DNA of 64,000 nucleotides from Bacteroides congonensis (GCF_900130125.1 NZ_FQXY01000009.1:411760-475759), one strand, 5' to 3'. Numbered from the stretch's first letter, positions 28,821 to 39,565 are shown. Numbers and translations: made by a program. The notes: generated from the letters alone by a model not told the origin.

Positions 28821-31238
28821 TCATTCATTCTTCATTATCAGTGCAGGGTTAATTCGGACAGCCTTACAAACCTGCCATAACAATGTTCCTAAAGAAATTA
28901 CTAAGGTAAGAATAAAGCCTGCTATAAAAAGCTCTATTCCTATCGGAGCTTTCACTGCAAAATCCTTCGTATAATCCTGAATGATATAGTAGGCTAAAGG
29001 AATAGCAACCGCAAATGCCGCTCCTAAAATATAGAGATACTTGCGTACCAACAATAAAGCTATCTGTTTGCCAGTAGCGCCGTTTACCTTACGTAATGCG
29101 ATCTCCCGGTATCGCTGACGAATGTCATACAGGGACAGCCCCAACAAACCAAGACAAGATACACAGATAGCCAATCCGGCAAAAGTGACATAAATGCGAG
29201 TCGTCCTCTTATCATCATTATATAACTTTTTAACCTCATCTTCTACAAACTGGTAATCAAACTCTCCTTGTCCCAACACTTCATCGTGCAAGTCTTTCAG
29301 GAAATTAACAGCTTCTTTACGCTTTCCCTCCGCAATCGTTGCCAACAGAGGGTCTGTCGGATTATCACTCTCATTATATAAAATTGCCAGCGGTGCATCT
29401 CCCTTGGACAAATGTCCGGTACGAAAATCCTCTATCACTCCTACCACCTGAAAGGGAGGGTTCTTCCCCTCATCCACTCCCATGCTCCACCATAAACGCG
29501 AGTTCGTTTGTAACAACACCTCATCTATATTTTTTATTCGGAAAAGTTTTTTGGCAGTTTCATTAATAATCATTTTATACTGAGCAAACTGATCCTTATC
29601 ATTCCACTCTCTTCCTTCCTTAAGCTTCAACCCGAACATATCCATGTATTTCTTGTCGGCAAACATAAGAGCCACTTTATGCTTTTCTCCATTGTCCGCT
29701 TCCACATCTACTTGGGGTTCCAAACGAATCGGCATTTTACCATAATTCCATGAAACGAACAAAGGACAGGCATCCATTTTCTGTCTGATAACTTGTTCTT
29801 TATAACGTTTTGAATCACATTCCTTCTGCCACTCTTCATCGCTAAAGTACCTCCTATTTTGTGTATCATGCGATAAAAACTGGCAGGATATAATATTCTT
29901 CACCTGATAACCAAGATCTGCATGAAGCATAGTATATAACTGACGTACAAAAAACAATGAAACCACTATCAAACAGAAAGTGATGATATATTGAACAAAT
30001 AGAAAAACAGCACGGGATACAATCGAATATCCTCCGACACTAACCGAGCGTAAAGAGGTAATCGGAGAAGAATAGTTATATCTCAAAAAAGGATATACAG
30101 AAGTAATAAACGGCAATCCGAACAATAGAATGAAAGACAATGAGATGTCGAATTTCAGATCCGGTTTCACTGGAATGGAATATACAGACGCAAACACGCC
30201 TGCCGTAACTTCAATTAGCGTCCAAATAAGCAACATCGAAACGGCAACCATACACACATTTTCCATGTATATCTGTGAGAATATCTGAATACCACTAGCA
30301 CCATACACTTTTTTAACTCCAAACTCACGCGCCCGTTTCAAGATAATAACCGTATAGATATTGATAAAATTGAAGATTCCTACCAACAATAACATACATG
30401 CCACGATAGATAAGACTGTGATATGCTCTTTATTTCCCCTCAAGAAAAAACTGGATTCCGAACTTACCACTTTATCAAAATATAACTCTTTCAAAGGCAA
30501 GAGCCTGAATTGTATAGGTGAATGACCAAAACAAATCAATGACTGCGGTTTTGATATTTTCTCATTAAAACTCTTTAGTTCAGTCCCTTTAGCCAAGCGT
30601 GCTATACAGAATCCCATCCGAGTCCAATCCATATACTTTCCCTGATTCACAGGAGTTATCAAGTCAAATTGCAATGAAGACTTGGTATCTGGTTCATCTA
30701 CAACTCCCCGTATGGTAAGCGTATAACCTGCCGAAGAGACAAACTGCCTTCCGAGTGGCTCCTCATCTCCCCAAAGATGTTTGGCATACTGTCGGGTAAT
30801 GATTGCATCATCCGGACGTTGAATAGTCTTAATGCCCGATATGACCGGATAGTCCATTAATTGCAGAAACAAACTGTCTGTCACTAGGACATTGACTCGA
30901 TAGCGATGTTCGTCGTATATGATATAATCATCTTTATAAGAAATACAATACGAATACCCCTCTACCTCGGGATTCTTCATCGGGTCAATAAAATTGGGAT
31001 CATTATTCCTGTCTGTATTGTCAATAATGGAAATGCCACCATTACTTCTTTGAGCCGTCAATATATATAATTGATCCAAGTTCTTACAGAAATGGTCAAC
31101 TGTTAATTCCTGATGAATATAGCGCACTATGATTAACGTTGCCGCTACACTCACCGCCAATCCAATAATATTGATTATCGTATAAATCCTGAAACGAAAT
31201 AATGCTTTAATTGATGATAGTTGATTTTTCATATCCAT
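28821..31238 (-). CDS. MacB/FtsX-type ABC permease (third of operon)
   Basis: 805 residues. An N-terminal TM (IYTIINIIGLAVSVAATLIIV) precedes a large periplasmic MacB-like core domain, then FtsX-type membrane helices in the middle (near residue 280 onward), a second periplasmic domain, and a C-terminal FtsX set including the coupling region REIALRKVNGATGKQIALL. It ends INPALIMKNE, typical of the family. Mechanotransmission-type permeases move substrates in the periplasm rather than across the inner membrane. Its N-terminus is unlike those of its two operon partners, so it may be specialised. Last gene of the six-gene operon. Confidence 0.9.
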   Translation of the reverse strand: MDMKNQLSSIKALFRFRIYTIINIIGLAVSVAATLIIVRYIHQELTVDHFCKNLDQLYILTAQRSNGGISIIDNTDRNNDPNFIDPMKNPEVEGYSYCISYKDDYIIYDEHRYRVNVLVTDSLFLQLMDYPVISGIKTIQRPDDAIITRQYAKHLWGDEEPLGRQFVSSAGYTLTIRGVVDEPDTKSSLQFDLITPVNQGKYMDWTRMGFCIARLAKGTELKSFNEKISKPQSLICFGHSPIQFRLLPLKELYFDKVVSSESSFFLRGNKEHITVLSIVACMLLLVGIFNFINIYTVIILKRAREFGVKKVYGASGIQIFSQIYMENVCMVAVSMLLIWTLIEVTAGVFASVYSIPVKPDLKFDISLSFILLFGLPFITSVYPFLRYNYSSPITSLRSVSVGGYSIVSRAVFLFVQYIITFCLIVVSLFFVRQLYTMLHADLGYQVKNIISCQFLSHDTQNRRYFSDEEWQKECDSKRYKEQVIRQKMDACPLFVSWNYGKMPIRLEPQVDVEADNGEKHKVALMFADKKYMDMFGLKLKEGREWNDKDQFAQYKMIINETAKKLFRIKNIDEVLLQTNSRLWWSMGVDEGKNPPFQVVGVIEDFRTGHLSKGDAPLAILYNESDNPTDPLLATIAEGKRKEAVNFLKDLHDEVLGQGEFDYQFVEDEVKKLYNDDKRTTRIYVTFAGLAICVSCLGLLGLSLYDIRQRYREIALRKVNGATGKQIALLLVRKYLYILGAAFAVAIPLAYYIIQDYTKDFAVKAPIGIELFIAGFILTLVISLGTLLWQVCKAVRINPALIMKNE

Positions 31239-31259
31239 CTTATATGTTATACGAATCTA

Positions 31260-33581
31260 TTACTCACTTTTAATCACTTCTGCCGGATTTTGAATGGCTG
31301 CTTTCCAAACTCTCCATACAATGCTTGAGAAAATAACAAGAAGCATTCCTGCAAATATTCCTATATATATCCACAAGTTTACCGGAGTCTGTTTTACATA
31401 GTTTTCAAGCCAACGTTTCATAATGACATATCCTAATGGAAAAGCAATGCATGATGCCATAACAAGTAATAGCAAGTATTCTTTAAAGAATAAGTTCAGA
31501 ATCAGCCTTGCGCTGGCACCATTTACTTTACGGATGGCTATTTCTTTACGACGTTGCTGACAGGATAAAGTTACTAACGAAAATATACCGAATACTGCAA
31601 TTATTATACAAATAGCGGAAACTACACTTAACAGCTTACACAATGTTCTCTCTGATTTCATATAAGCGTCATAAACTTCTTCCATATTAGACAACATCAA
31701 TTCTGCATTCGGATTAACTTTATTCACTTCTGCTTTTATCTTTTCAGAAACAATGTCCCAAGTTCCTTCCTTCACTTTGAAAATAATACCTCCTCTGTCT
31801 CTACTATCCGGTAAATGAAACATGGCAGGAGCTACCGGATGTATTGGAGCGTTATATGAAATATTTTTAATGACACCTTTCACTATATATTGCTTTCCTA
31901 ATTTACCTATTTTCTTTCCTATCGGTTGTGTCCATCCTAAAGCTTTCACAGCAGCCTCATTTATAACAACCATATCTTTTCCATCCTTTTCATCCAACAT
32001 ATTTCCGTCCAATACCTCAACTCCAAAGAAATCGGCATACTCCTGATTAATCGTTTCATCTTCCAGTTCAATATATTGTTCACTATCAGTATTTTTTCCG
32101 TCCCATTCTTTTAATCTATATGTTGAATAGTACATCTTGGGAATAGGTGTATGAAAACCATTCAAACATTCTGCTATTTCAGGTATCTGATTCACTACTT
32201 CTTTGAAAGGGATATTTTCAGAGCAATAAACTACTGCCCCCACATTATGCCGCTCTATTCCAAGCTCCCTAGTATTCAATAGAAAATGAAGTTGCATCAT
32301 CATTACCAAAGTACAAAACACAAAGCCCAAGCTGATAAATAGCTGAAAAAAAATACTGATTTTATAAAACCATCCTGAGAGATGTGTATTTGACTTCTTG
32401 CTTATATTATTAAGTAGAGTTCGTCTACTGATATATTGTATAAGCAGAGATGCAAAACCAACTGTCACGGCAACCAATGATAAGATATAAACAAATACTT
32501 CGATATAAAAGAATGAAGTGCTTTCATCAATTTGTGACAAACGTTTGAAAGTGGGCAAAATTAACTCTATCAACACCAAACCTACTCCTGAAGATAGAAG
32601 CAGTATTAAGACTAGTTCTATGAGAAGTAGGGTAAGTAAACCTCTATTTGATGAACCATTAACCTTTCTCAACGCTAACTCACGTCTACGCATCCGGATA
32701 CGAGTCACCAACATTGTTAAATAATTGCATATTCCACAAATGATGACCAAACCACTAATACAAGCAAAAAGACGAATATGATCCAACTTCACATTTACAT
32801 CTTCTCTTGAATGAGTACTCCGCAGTGTCGATAATAGGGCAATAGGCGTAGAGATTGGATATTTATGGCCTTCTTGTTGCACTTCATGTTCTGATAATCT
32901 TTGTTGTAATGCTTTCATATCACAGTTGGGATAAGTGCGAAAAAGCGTTTGACATCGTTGGCGTCCCCAATTAGGGCTTGCATCATAAAATGGTAACAAT
33001 ATATCAAAAGAAAACAAAGAATGCCCTTCCCATGACTTTACAATTGCGACAATTGTTTTTTCTTCATTATTTTCTTCGAAAATCAAGTGTTTACCTATCG
33101 GAGATTCTTTTCCAAATATTCGTTCTGCCGCATTTTCAGTTATAGCAATTTCATCCTTTTTTAGCTGTAAATGATTATCCCCGTCCAATACCTTAATATT
33201 GAACATTGAAATGAAACTTGAATCTACTTCTATCCGCCGTACCGAAAACTCGGTATCCTCATTCTTAATCTTTTTTTCATCCCAATCGTAATAGATACAA
33301 CATACTTTCTCTACCTCAGGACAGTTCTTTGCCAAATAATCAGCTAAAAAGCTAGATGAATTATAGTTAAATCCGTCTCCATAAAGACGAAAGCTACTGC
33401 CTGCCAAATAAATACGATCGGCCCCCTCATGAAAATCGTCATAAGTCATTTCATAACGAATCCACAAAGCAGATAGCGCAAAACAAGTAAATCCGACAGC
33501 CAGTCCGATGATACTGACAAGACTTTGTGTCTTATACTTCATCAGATTGCGAAAGGCTACTTTAAGATAGTGTTTTATCAT
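31260..33581 (-). CDS. MacB/FtsX-type ABC permease (second of operon)
   Basis: 773 residues, same double architecture: MIKHYLKVAFRNLMKYKTQ start, TM1, MacB-like periplasmic core, FtsX helices around 270-400, second periplasmic domain, and C-terminal FtsX helices with RKEIAIRKVNGASARLIL. The first 30 residues are nearly identical to those of the permease at 34330-36726, suggesting duplication within the operon. It follows the ATPase gene by 34 bp and precedes the third permease by 21 bp. Confidence 0.9.
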   Translation of the reverse strand: MIKHYLKVAFRNLMKYKTQSLVSIIGLAVGFTCFALSALWIRYEMTYDDFHEGADRIYLAGSSFRLYGDGFNYNSSSFLADYLAKNCPEVEKVCCIYYDWDEKKIKNEDTEFSVRRIEVDSSFISMFNIKVLDGDNHLQLKKDEIAITENAAERIFGKESPIGKHLIFEENNEEKTIVAIVKSWEGHSLFSFDILLPFYDASPNWGRQRCQTLFRTYPNCDMKALQQRLSEHEVQQEGHKYPISTPIALLSTLRSTHSREDVNVKLDHIRLFACISGLVIICGICNYLTMLVTRIRMRRRELALRKVNGSSNRGLLTLLLIELVLILLLSSGVGLVLIELILPTFKRLSQIDESTSFFYIEVFVYILSLVAVTVGFASLLIQYISRRTLLNNISKKSNTHLSGWFYKISIFFQLFISLGFVFCTLVMMMQLHFLLNTRELGIERHNVGAVVYCSENIPFKEVVNQIPEIAECLNGFHTPIPKMYYSTYRLKEWDGKNTDSEQYIELEDETINQEYADFFGVEVLDGNMLDEKDGKDMVVINEAAVKALGWTQPIGKKIGKLGKQYIVKGVIKNISYNAPIHPVAPAMFHLPDSRDRGGIIFKVKEGTWDIVSEKIKAEVNKVNPNAELMLSNMEEVYDAYMKSERTLCKLLSVVSAICIIIAVFGIFSLVTLSCQQRRKEIAIRKVNGASARLILNLFFKEYLLLLVMASCIAFPLGYVIMKRWLENYVKQTPVNLWIYIGIFAGMLLVIFSSIVWRVWKAAIQNPAEVIKSE

Positions 33582-33615
33582 GATACCTCATTTATAGTTG
33601 CTTGATGCAACGTAC

Positions 33616-34290
33616 TTACATGCTTACTTCCGTTACCACCTGACCGTCAAACAAGTTGATGATGCGATTGGCATAGCCGGCGTCATGCTGCGAATGGGTT
33701 ACCATGACAATTGTTGTCCCCTCTCTATTCAGTTCACTCAACAACCCCATGACTTCCTTACCATTTTTGGAGTCCAAATTACCAGTCGGTTCATCGGCAA
33801 GAATCAGTTTAGGATTGGCAACTACTGCACGGGCAATAGCAACACGTTGTTGCTGACCTCCGGAAAGTTGTTGAGGAAAATGCTTGCTACGATGAGTAAT
33901 AGCCATTCTCTCCATAGCTGTCTCAACCCTCTTTTTCCGTTCGGATGCCGAGATTCCCATATAAAGTAAAGGCAGTTCAATGTTTTCATACACGTTCAGT
34001 TCATCTATCAGATTGAAACTCTGAAATACAAAACCAATGACTCCTTTACGGAGATTTGTACGCTGCGATTCCGTATATTTCGAAACTTCCGTACCATTCA
34101 GATAATACTCCCCTCCCGTCGGGTTATCCAAAAGCCCTAAAATATTAAGCAATGTGGATTTTCCACAACCGGAAGGCCCCATAATGGCTACAAACTCACC
34201 TTGCTTCACCTCGATGCTGACATTATTCAGCGCCCAAGTTTCCACTTCTTCTGTCTTGAAAATCTTCTGTAAGTTTACTGTCTTAATCAT
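33616..34290 (-). CDS. MacB/LolD-type ABC ATPase
   Basis: 224 residues, the single ATP-binding subunit in an operon with three permeases. Motifs: Walker A GPSGCGKST (about 38-46), Q-loop VFQSFNLI, signature LSGGQQQR (about 142-149), Walker B LILADEP (about 160-166), and switch His in VMVTHSQHD near 200. The type belongs to the MacB/LolD/FtsE group. No second ATPase gene is present, so it probably energises all three permeases as homo- or heterodimers. Confidence 0.94.
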   Translation of the reverse strand: MIKTVNLQKIFKTEEVETWALNNVSIEVKQGEFVAIMGPSGCGKSTLLNILGLLDNPTGGEYYLNGTEVSKYTESQRTNLRKGVIGFVFQSFNLIDELNVYENIELPLLYMGISASERKKRVETAMERMAITHRSKHFPQQLSGGQQQRVAIARAVVANPKLILADEPTGNLDSKNGKEVMGLLSELNREGTTIVMVTHSQHDAGYANRIINLFDGQVVTEVSM

Positions 34291-34329
34291 AATCGTAAAT
34301 TTATATTGTTCGTAAATTATATCATTCTT

Positions 34330-36726
34330 TTATTCATTCTTGATAGACTCCACCGGATTGATTCTTGCAATCTTCATGATACGAAACCAGATAGTCAATG
34401 CCGTTACCATGGCAACAGACAGAAAAATTCCTGTCCAAAACCAGCATCCGCAGTTAAAGAATACTGTATATATTTGTTTCCACCACTGCAACACCATGTA
34501 CACCAACGGAAAAGATATAATAGCAGTAACCACCAACAAAGCTATATACAAACGGGCAAATAACCAGATTATATGCCTGATTCCGGCTCCATTTACCTTA
34601 CGGACAGCAACCTCTTTCTGCCTGCGTTCGGTGTCGAGAGTAATGCTGGAATATACACCCAACAATGTAATAATGATACTGACCATTGCGAAAAACAAAA
34701 TAATATCTTTCAGGATATATTCCATAGCCTGCATCTCATAAAGGTCATCCTGAAATGTGCGTACCTGACAAGGAATATTTTCCGGCAACATCTCCTGACG
34801 GATTCTTTCAATCCACTTCACTACTTCCCTTTGTTGTTCCGGATAACATTTCACATAACAATGTCCTACATATACGGATGGATCATAGAGTATAAAAGCG
34901 TAACCGCCGCTATGATTATGAACATCGGTCTGAAAAGGGGCACAAACTCCGCATACGGTATAATCATTGTTCTGGTCATAGAAATTCATCCCGATCACAT
35001 TCTTCTTTTGCTTGTTCTGCCATACCTCATCCATGACAAGATCCTGTTTTGTCAGGATAGTCCTACCTTCCTTTACCGGAATATTCATAAAAGTAAAAAA
35101 GTTCAGCGGCACACACATAATATCAATATCAGTCCAGGAATTATCATTCCCTTTTTCGGTCATCAGCAGATTGCCGGACACTCCCTGCGTATAAGCGATA
35201 TCTGACAACAGAATATCCTTCACCCCTGCATGTTGTTTGAAACGTTCTACCATGTCCAGCTTTTCTTCGTTTTTCATGAACGAATAATCTAGCGGGATAC
35301 TCAGAATTGCCTCTTTCTCTTTCTGGCTTAATGTATGGAACAGTGTTTTGGTTGTTGTTTCCGATTGCAAGAATAACGCAACGGTGAATGATACAAATAT
35401 CCAGCAGATAAAGAACTGAATACCTAACATAAAGTTACGTCCCCATTGTTTTCCGCGACGCTTGTTGCCCCCATGCATTCCGTCCTGTATTGAAATCCTG
35501 CGGATACGGACAGATACAAACATACAGATGACAGCACAAAGCAGAATGAGAAAAATGATATATTGCAAAGCGTGTTTCAAAAGGACGGCAGGAGGAAAAG
35601 TCATCGTAATACCCGACAGGGAAAAATCCATCCTGTCGCCAATCAACTCTATTCCCCATACAACCAGAAAGGAAGAAGCAACTATGACAATCAGTGACTG
35701 TACAAACAGCAGACAGAATTGTTGACTCCAATTACATCCGGCCATTTTCATAATACTGTATTCCTTAGTGCGATTGAGAAAAGAACCGATAAGAAAATGG
35801 AAGAAATTGACAAGTCCGACCAGCAGTATTAATGTACCGACTATTCCGGTCGCCCACCCCAGGACAAAAGCGCCTTTTTTTTGACTCCGGTCGCCAATGT
35901 AATTCGCTACAACCGAATATGCCTGATTATACATGGTATAAGTATAATCGCGCTTCGAGAATTGTTGTTCCAGCGCGGCTATATCCGCATGAGGGGAAAG
36001 CAGGACATACGTTAAGGCTCCTGTCATGTCATGACGCTTCGGGCTTTGAAAAAGTCCTTCGCTATCATTTAACACCATAGCATCAGTATGTGTCATAAAG
36101 CTGAAACCATTGTTCAACGGAATATCCTCCATTACTACCTGGACAGTGTACACAATACCTCCTGTTTTCGGAGTACTTTCGGGCGAAGTATGGAGTCGTC
36201 TCATCAACGTCAGATGCTTGCCGATAGCAGTTTCAATCTTACCGAATATCTTTATGGCGGTAGATTCACTCAAAATGACAGCATTAGGCGTCCGGCTGGC
36301 CGTCTCCCAATTTCCCGCCAGTATCCGGGGAGTGAATACCTTATTATATAACGTATCTATTTCTATCGTCTCAAGTTCATAAGGCAGTGATTTCTCTTCT
36401 GAAATCCCGGCAAGAAAAGAACGTTCACGGGAATATGCCATACAGGAGATTGCTTCCACCTCTCCCATCGCCCATGTACGGAGTTCTTCGGACAAAGCCA
36501 CCTGCGTGCCGGAAAAATAAGTATCGGTCTGGTAATCATAAAGACTCAGTTCTGCAATGCGGGTGTAATTACTGAAACAATGGTTGGTCGTTTCAACAAA
36601 ACGGCTGCAATACATACATATGCAAAAACATAGCAATCCTACCGCAAGACCGATGATAGAGATTATATTTTGTGTCTTGTATTTCAACAGGTTTCTGAAT
36701 GCAACTTTCAAATAATGTTTTATCAT
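34330..36726 (-). CDS. MacB/FtsX-type ABC permease (first of operon)
   Basis: 798 residues with the same two-halved design as the other two permeases: MIKHYLKVAFRNLLKYKTQ start, TM1, periplasmic core, FtsX helices near 285-400, a second periplasmic region, and a C-terminal block with KEVAVRKVNGAGIRHII and INPVESIKNE end. It lies between the HlyD adaptor (21-bp gap) and the ATPase (39-bp gap). Substrate cannot be inferred. Confidence 0.9.
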   Translation of the reverse strand: MIKHYLKVAFRNLLKYKTQNIISIIGLAVGLLCFCICMYCSRFVETTNHCFSNYTRIAELSLYDYQTDTYFSGTQVALSEELRTWAMGEVEAISCMAYSRERSFLAGISEEKSLPYELETIEIDTLYNKVFTPRILAGNWETASRTPNAVILSESTAIKIFGKIETAIGKHLTLMRRLHTSPESTPKTGGIVYTVQVVMEDIPLNNGFSFMTHTDAMVLNDSEGLFQSPKRHDMTGALTYVLLSPHADIAALEQQFSKRDYTYTMYNQAYSVVANYIGDRSQKKGAFVLGWATGIVGTLILLVGLVNFFHFLIGSFLNRTKEYSIMKMAGCNWSQQFCLLFVQSLIVIVASSFLVVWGIELIGDRMDFSLSGITMTFPPAVLLKHALQYIIFLILLCAVICMFVSVRIRRISIQDGMHGGNKRRGKQWGRNFMLGIQFFICWIFVSFTVALFLQSETTTKTLFHTLSQKEKEAILSIPLDYSFMKNEEKLDMVERFKQHAGVKDILLSDIAYTQGVSGNLLMTEKGNDNSWTDIDIMCVPLNFFTFMNIPVKEGRTILTKQDLVMDEVWQNKQKKNVIGMNFYDQNNDYTVCGVCAPFQTDVHNHSGGYAFILYDPSVYVGHCYVKCYPEQQREVVKWIERIRQEMLPENIPCQVRTFQDDLYEMQAMEYILKDIILFFAMVSIIITLLGVYSSITLDTERRQKEVAVRKVNGAGIRHIIWLFARLYIALLVVTAIISFPLVYMVLQWWKQIYTVFFNCGCWFWTGIFLSVAMVTALTIWFRIMKIARINPVESIKNE

Positions 36727-36747
36727 AATGTTTTTACTGTTAACTCT

Positions 36748-37998
36748 TTAATCCAATATCAATTCTTCCGCATCGCCAAAGGTATCATATCCCGTCGTAA
36801 TTACCCAATCTCCGGGCTGCAAACCTTCTGTAATTTCATACTGCTGCGGATTTTGGCGACCGATAGATAAAGGAACGCGGACAGCTTTTGTTTTTGAAGC
36901 ATTCACCTTATAAATCCATTGTCCTCCCGTAGCCTGATAGAAATTACCGCGTGGGATAATAAGCGCCTGTTCCGGTTGCCCCAATTCTATCTGCACACGA
37001 AAGCTCTTGCCCACTCTTACGTTATCAGGCATATCACCTGTAAAAACAAGATCGACATCAAACATACGGTCTTTCACTTCGGGGACTACTTTCGTTATTT
37101 TCAACGGGTATTTCTTTCCCTGATAATTGATAGTGGCAGGCAATCCGGTAGTAATCCGGTCAATATAATATTCACTGAGCGAAGTATGGATCTTATATTG
37201 GTCAAGCACCTTTATTTCAGCAATACTTTCACCGGAAGAGACTTGTTGCCCGGGAGTAACCTTTACAAAGCTAAGCTGTCCTTTTATCGGAGCTGTTACC
37301 ACCAAATTATTCAAGCGTTCATGAGCGCGTTCATATTTCTTCCGTTCCCTTTCCCGGTCGTTACGAATCAACTCTTTACGAATCATTGTTACAGCAGAAT
37401 CATGCCGCAGGCTCTCCTGTTGCAAAGCTGCATTTTTCTGTTTGTAATTATACTCATCTTCAGCCACTTGCAGTTGAGCCTTGCTCTTTACCCCCATCTG
37501 ATACTCTTCACGGTCAAGGGCAATGCTTTTTTTCAGACGTTCAAGCTCATAATTATTCGTCAGAGCCTGCTGTTTCAGATTCAGACTCTTTTGCTCCATT
37601 TCAATCTCCTGCTCCTGATAGGTAATCATTTGCTTTTCCCATTCGTCACGCTGGTCTTCGATGTTACGAAGCAAGTCCGGATTGGAAAGAACAAGAATCG
37701 TATCACCTTGCTGAAGCAAACTGCCTTCTTCCCCCACTATCTTTTCTACACTTCCCGCTTCGCGGGTATTGACCTTGATAGTCAATATGGGTTGAACCAA
37801 TCCTTCCACATCTACATATTCCATGAAGTCAGCATCTACCACTTCCGCTATCTGGATATTCCCGACATCAACACGTAATTTTCTGGGACCTGATGAAAGG
37901 ATGATTACATAAATCAGAAAGGAGAGAAACAAAAGTCCCCCTATCAGATAATATCTATAACGAATGTACCACGGCTTCTTTTCTAATTTTATATCCAT
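36748..37998 (-). CDS. HlyD-type periplasmic adaptor
   Basis: Membrane-fusion protein joining the ABC permeases to the TolC-like channel. 416 residues. A single N-terminal TM (YYLIGGLLFLSFLIYVIIL, about 15-33) anchors it. Then a lipoyl half, a long coiled-coil hairpin (about 110-225, rich in Glu, Gln and Lys), a second lipoyl half (VTAPIKGQLSFVKVTPGQQVSSG), and beta-barrel domains. Spacing of 52 bp to the tolC-like gene and 21 bp to the first permease supports one transcript. Confidence 0.92.
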   Translation of the reverse strand: MDIKLEKKPWYIRYRYYLIGGLLFLSFLIYVIILSSGPRKLRVDVGNIQIAEVVDADFMEYVDVEGLVQPILTIKVNTREAGSVEKIVGEEGSLLQQGDTILVLSNPDLLRNIEDQRDEWEKQMITYQEQEIEMEQKSLNLKQQALTNNYELERLKKSIALDREEYQMGVKSKAQLQVAEDEYNYKQKNAALQQESLRHDSAVTMIRKELIRNDRERERKKYERAHERLNNLVVTAPIKGQLSFVKVTPGQQVSSGESIAEIKVLDQYKIHTSLSEYYIDRITTGLPATINYQGKKYPLKITKVVPEVKDRMFDVDLVFTGDMPDNVRVGKSFRVQIELGQPEQALIIPRGNFYQATGGQWIYKVNASKTKAVRVPLSIGRQNPQQYEITEGLQPGDWVITTGYDTFGDAEELILD

Positions 37999-38050
37999 GA
38001 GGTCATATAGTTTTTTATATTCATATCAATTACAAGAAAATCATTCAACC

Positions 38051-39523
38051 CTATTCGACGAGAAGATTATAATCCTCCGTCAGCAACCTGTTTCTCTCAA
38101 AATCATATAGCGTCATACTACGAAGTGTATAATATAAACTCCAATAGTTATATAAAGCCGATACGTAATTACGGCGTGCGCTATCTTTTTCTGAAATAGA
38201 AGCGTTCAAATCAAGAATGGTTGATTTTCCCAATATATAAAGTTTACGGGCAACTTCATTCCTCCGTCGGGCAGTTTCATCTGTGCGGGCAGCGATACGG
38301 ACACGTTGCGTTTGCAGATTAAACTGCTTCACCAGTTTGCGGACATTCAGTTCAAAATCCGTCCTGCTTTGTTCCACCTGCGTATAAACCAGATCACGGT
38401 TAGAACGGGCTACCCGTACCTGACCTTTTCCCCGTCCCCAGTCTAAAATCGGCAGGGAGATACTTAAACTTACATATTGCTGGTCTAAAAGGTTCCGATA
38501 GGCTTCCGGTAATTTGTCCGCCGTCTGTGTCAGTCCGAAACGGAGATAAATATCCGCCTTCAAACCGGCATTGGCACGGGCTCTCGCAACAGCGCTTTCA
38601 CTTTCCAGCTTTCGTCGCTTCATCGTCTGTATGTCAGGACTATTTTCATACGCCAGTGCCAGCGCCTCATTCAGATTGATGCTGAAATCCGGCACCCGGG
38701 AACTGACACGTACACGAATTTCCTTGTCTTCCTGAATACCCAGATATGAACGAAGCTCCTGCATACAGTTATCCATTTCAATGCGGGCATTCATACGGTT
38801 CGTTTCTTCTGTCAGACGATTAAGTTCCAGTTGCAGCATCTCATTTTCTGTTATCGTACCTATATTATAACGCCCTTGGGCATAGTGGTAAAGTGTATCT
38901 GCATTCGCATAATTGAACGACGCTATGTCGTAATTGCTTTGGGCGGTAGCTAAAGCAAAGAATTTATTAATCGCACTGGCTGAAACAAGTTCCAACGTCT
39001 CCACATAACTTTTCTTAGCCTCCTGATAACGTACGGGTTCTATACGCTTATCCCATTTCAGACTATTATAGCCAAAAAGTGACTGCCGATAGCCTATCAT
39101 AACAGGTGAAGTCTGCCATGAATATTTATGCTCGCTGAACAAGTCCATACGTTGGGCAGATGTTTCGAGAAACAAGGATCCTCCTGTCCAGGATACGTTT
39201 TGTGAAAGATTCAAAGTCAGGTCAGTATTCAATAAGTTCTGCTCGACAAACTTAACCGAACCGTCACCCATTGTTATCTTATTAATGGCACGGTTCAAAT
39301 TAGGATCGGATGTCAAACTCAAAGTCGGTAAATAATTGGCACGATAATATTTATAATTCCAATAAGCAGAACGAAAACTATGGCGTGCCGTTTGCGCGTC
39401 GGGAGATTCCAAGCGCGCTATTCTTACGGTCTGCTCCAGTGACAGCTCCATTGTCTGATTTTGGGCAGACGATAATTCCGTCGACAGGATTCCAATGCTT
39501 ATGCAGATTAATTTCAGGTTCAT
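38051..39523 (-). CDS. TolC-like outer-membrane channel
   Basis: 490 residues. A signal peptide (MNLKLICISIGILSTELSSAQ) is followed by two OEP-type repeats with long helices; family patterns include PILDWGRGKGQVRVARSN and ILDLNASISEKDSARRNYVSALYNYW near the C-terminus. First gene of the six-gene exporter operon, whose only recognisable promoter is the sigma-54 type element at 39551-39565. It faces the response-regulator gene across a 207-bp control region. Confidence 0.92.
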   Translation of the reverse strand: MNLKLICISIGILSTELSSAQNQTMELSLEQTVRIARLESPDAQTARHSFRSAYWNYKYYRANYLPTLSLTSDPNLNRAINKITMGDGSVKFVEQNLLNTDLTLNLSQNVSWTGGSLFLETSAQRMDLFSEHKYSWQTSPVMIGYRQSLFGYNSLKWDKRIEPVRYQEAKKSYVETLELVSASAINKFFALATAQSNYDIASFNYANADTLYHYAQGRYNIGTITENEMLQLELNRLTEETNRMNARIEMDNCMQELRSYLGIQEDKEIRVRVSSRVPDFSINLNEALALAYENSPDIQTMKRRKLESESAVARARANAGLKADIYLRFGLTQTADKLPEAYRNLLDQQYVSLSISLPILDWGRGKGQVRVARSNRDLVYTQVEQSRTDFELNVRKLVKQFNLQTQRVRIAARTDETARRRNEVARKLYILGKSTILDLNASISEKDSARRNYVSALYNYWSLYYTLRSMTLYDFERNRLLTEDYNLLVE

Positions 39524-39550
39524 CCTTCGTTATATTTATTAATTTATTAT

Positions 39551-39565
39551 TCAAAACCTGTGCCA
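39551..39565 (-). promoter_or_regulatory. Sigma-54 (-24/-12) promoter for exporter operon
   Basis: The - strand reads TGGCACAGGTTTTGA: the -24 element TGGCAC is exact, GG is followed by 10 nt, and the -12 element reads TTGA instead of TTGC. It ends 28 bp before the tolC-like start, and no TAnnTTTG box lies between. The neighbouring gene encodes a sigma-54-dependent activator, which strongly supports this reading. Confidence 0.75.

Noticed and set aside
36919..37878. 319-residue frame opposite the HlyD adaptor gene
   Set aside because: Antisense shadow of a well-supported adaptor; no promoter, no motif.
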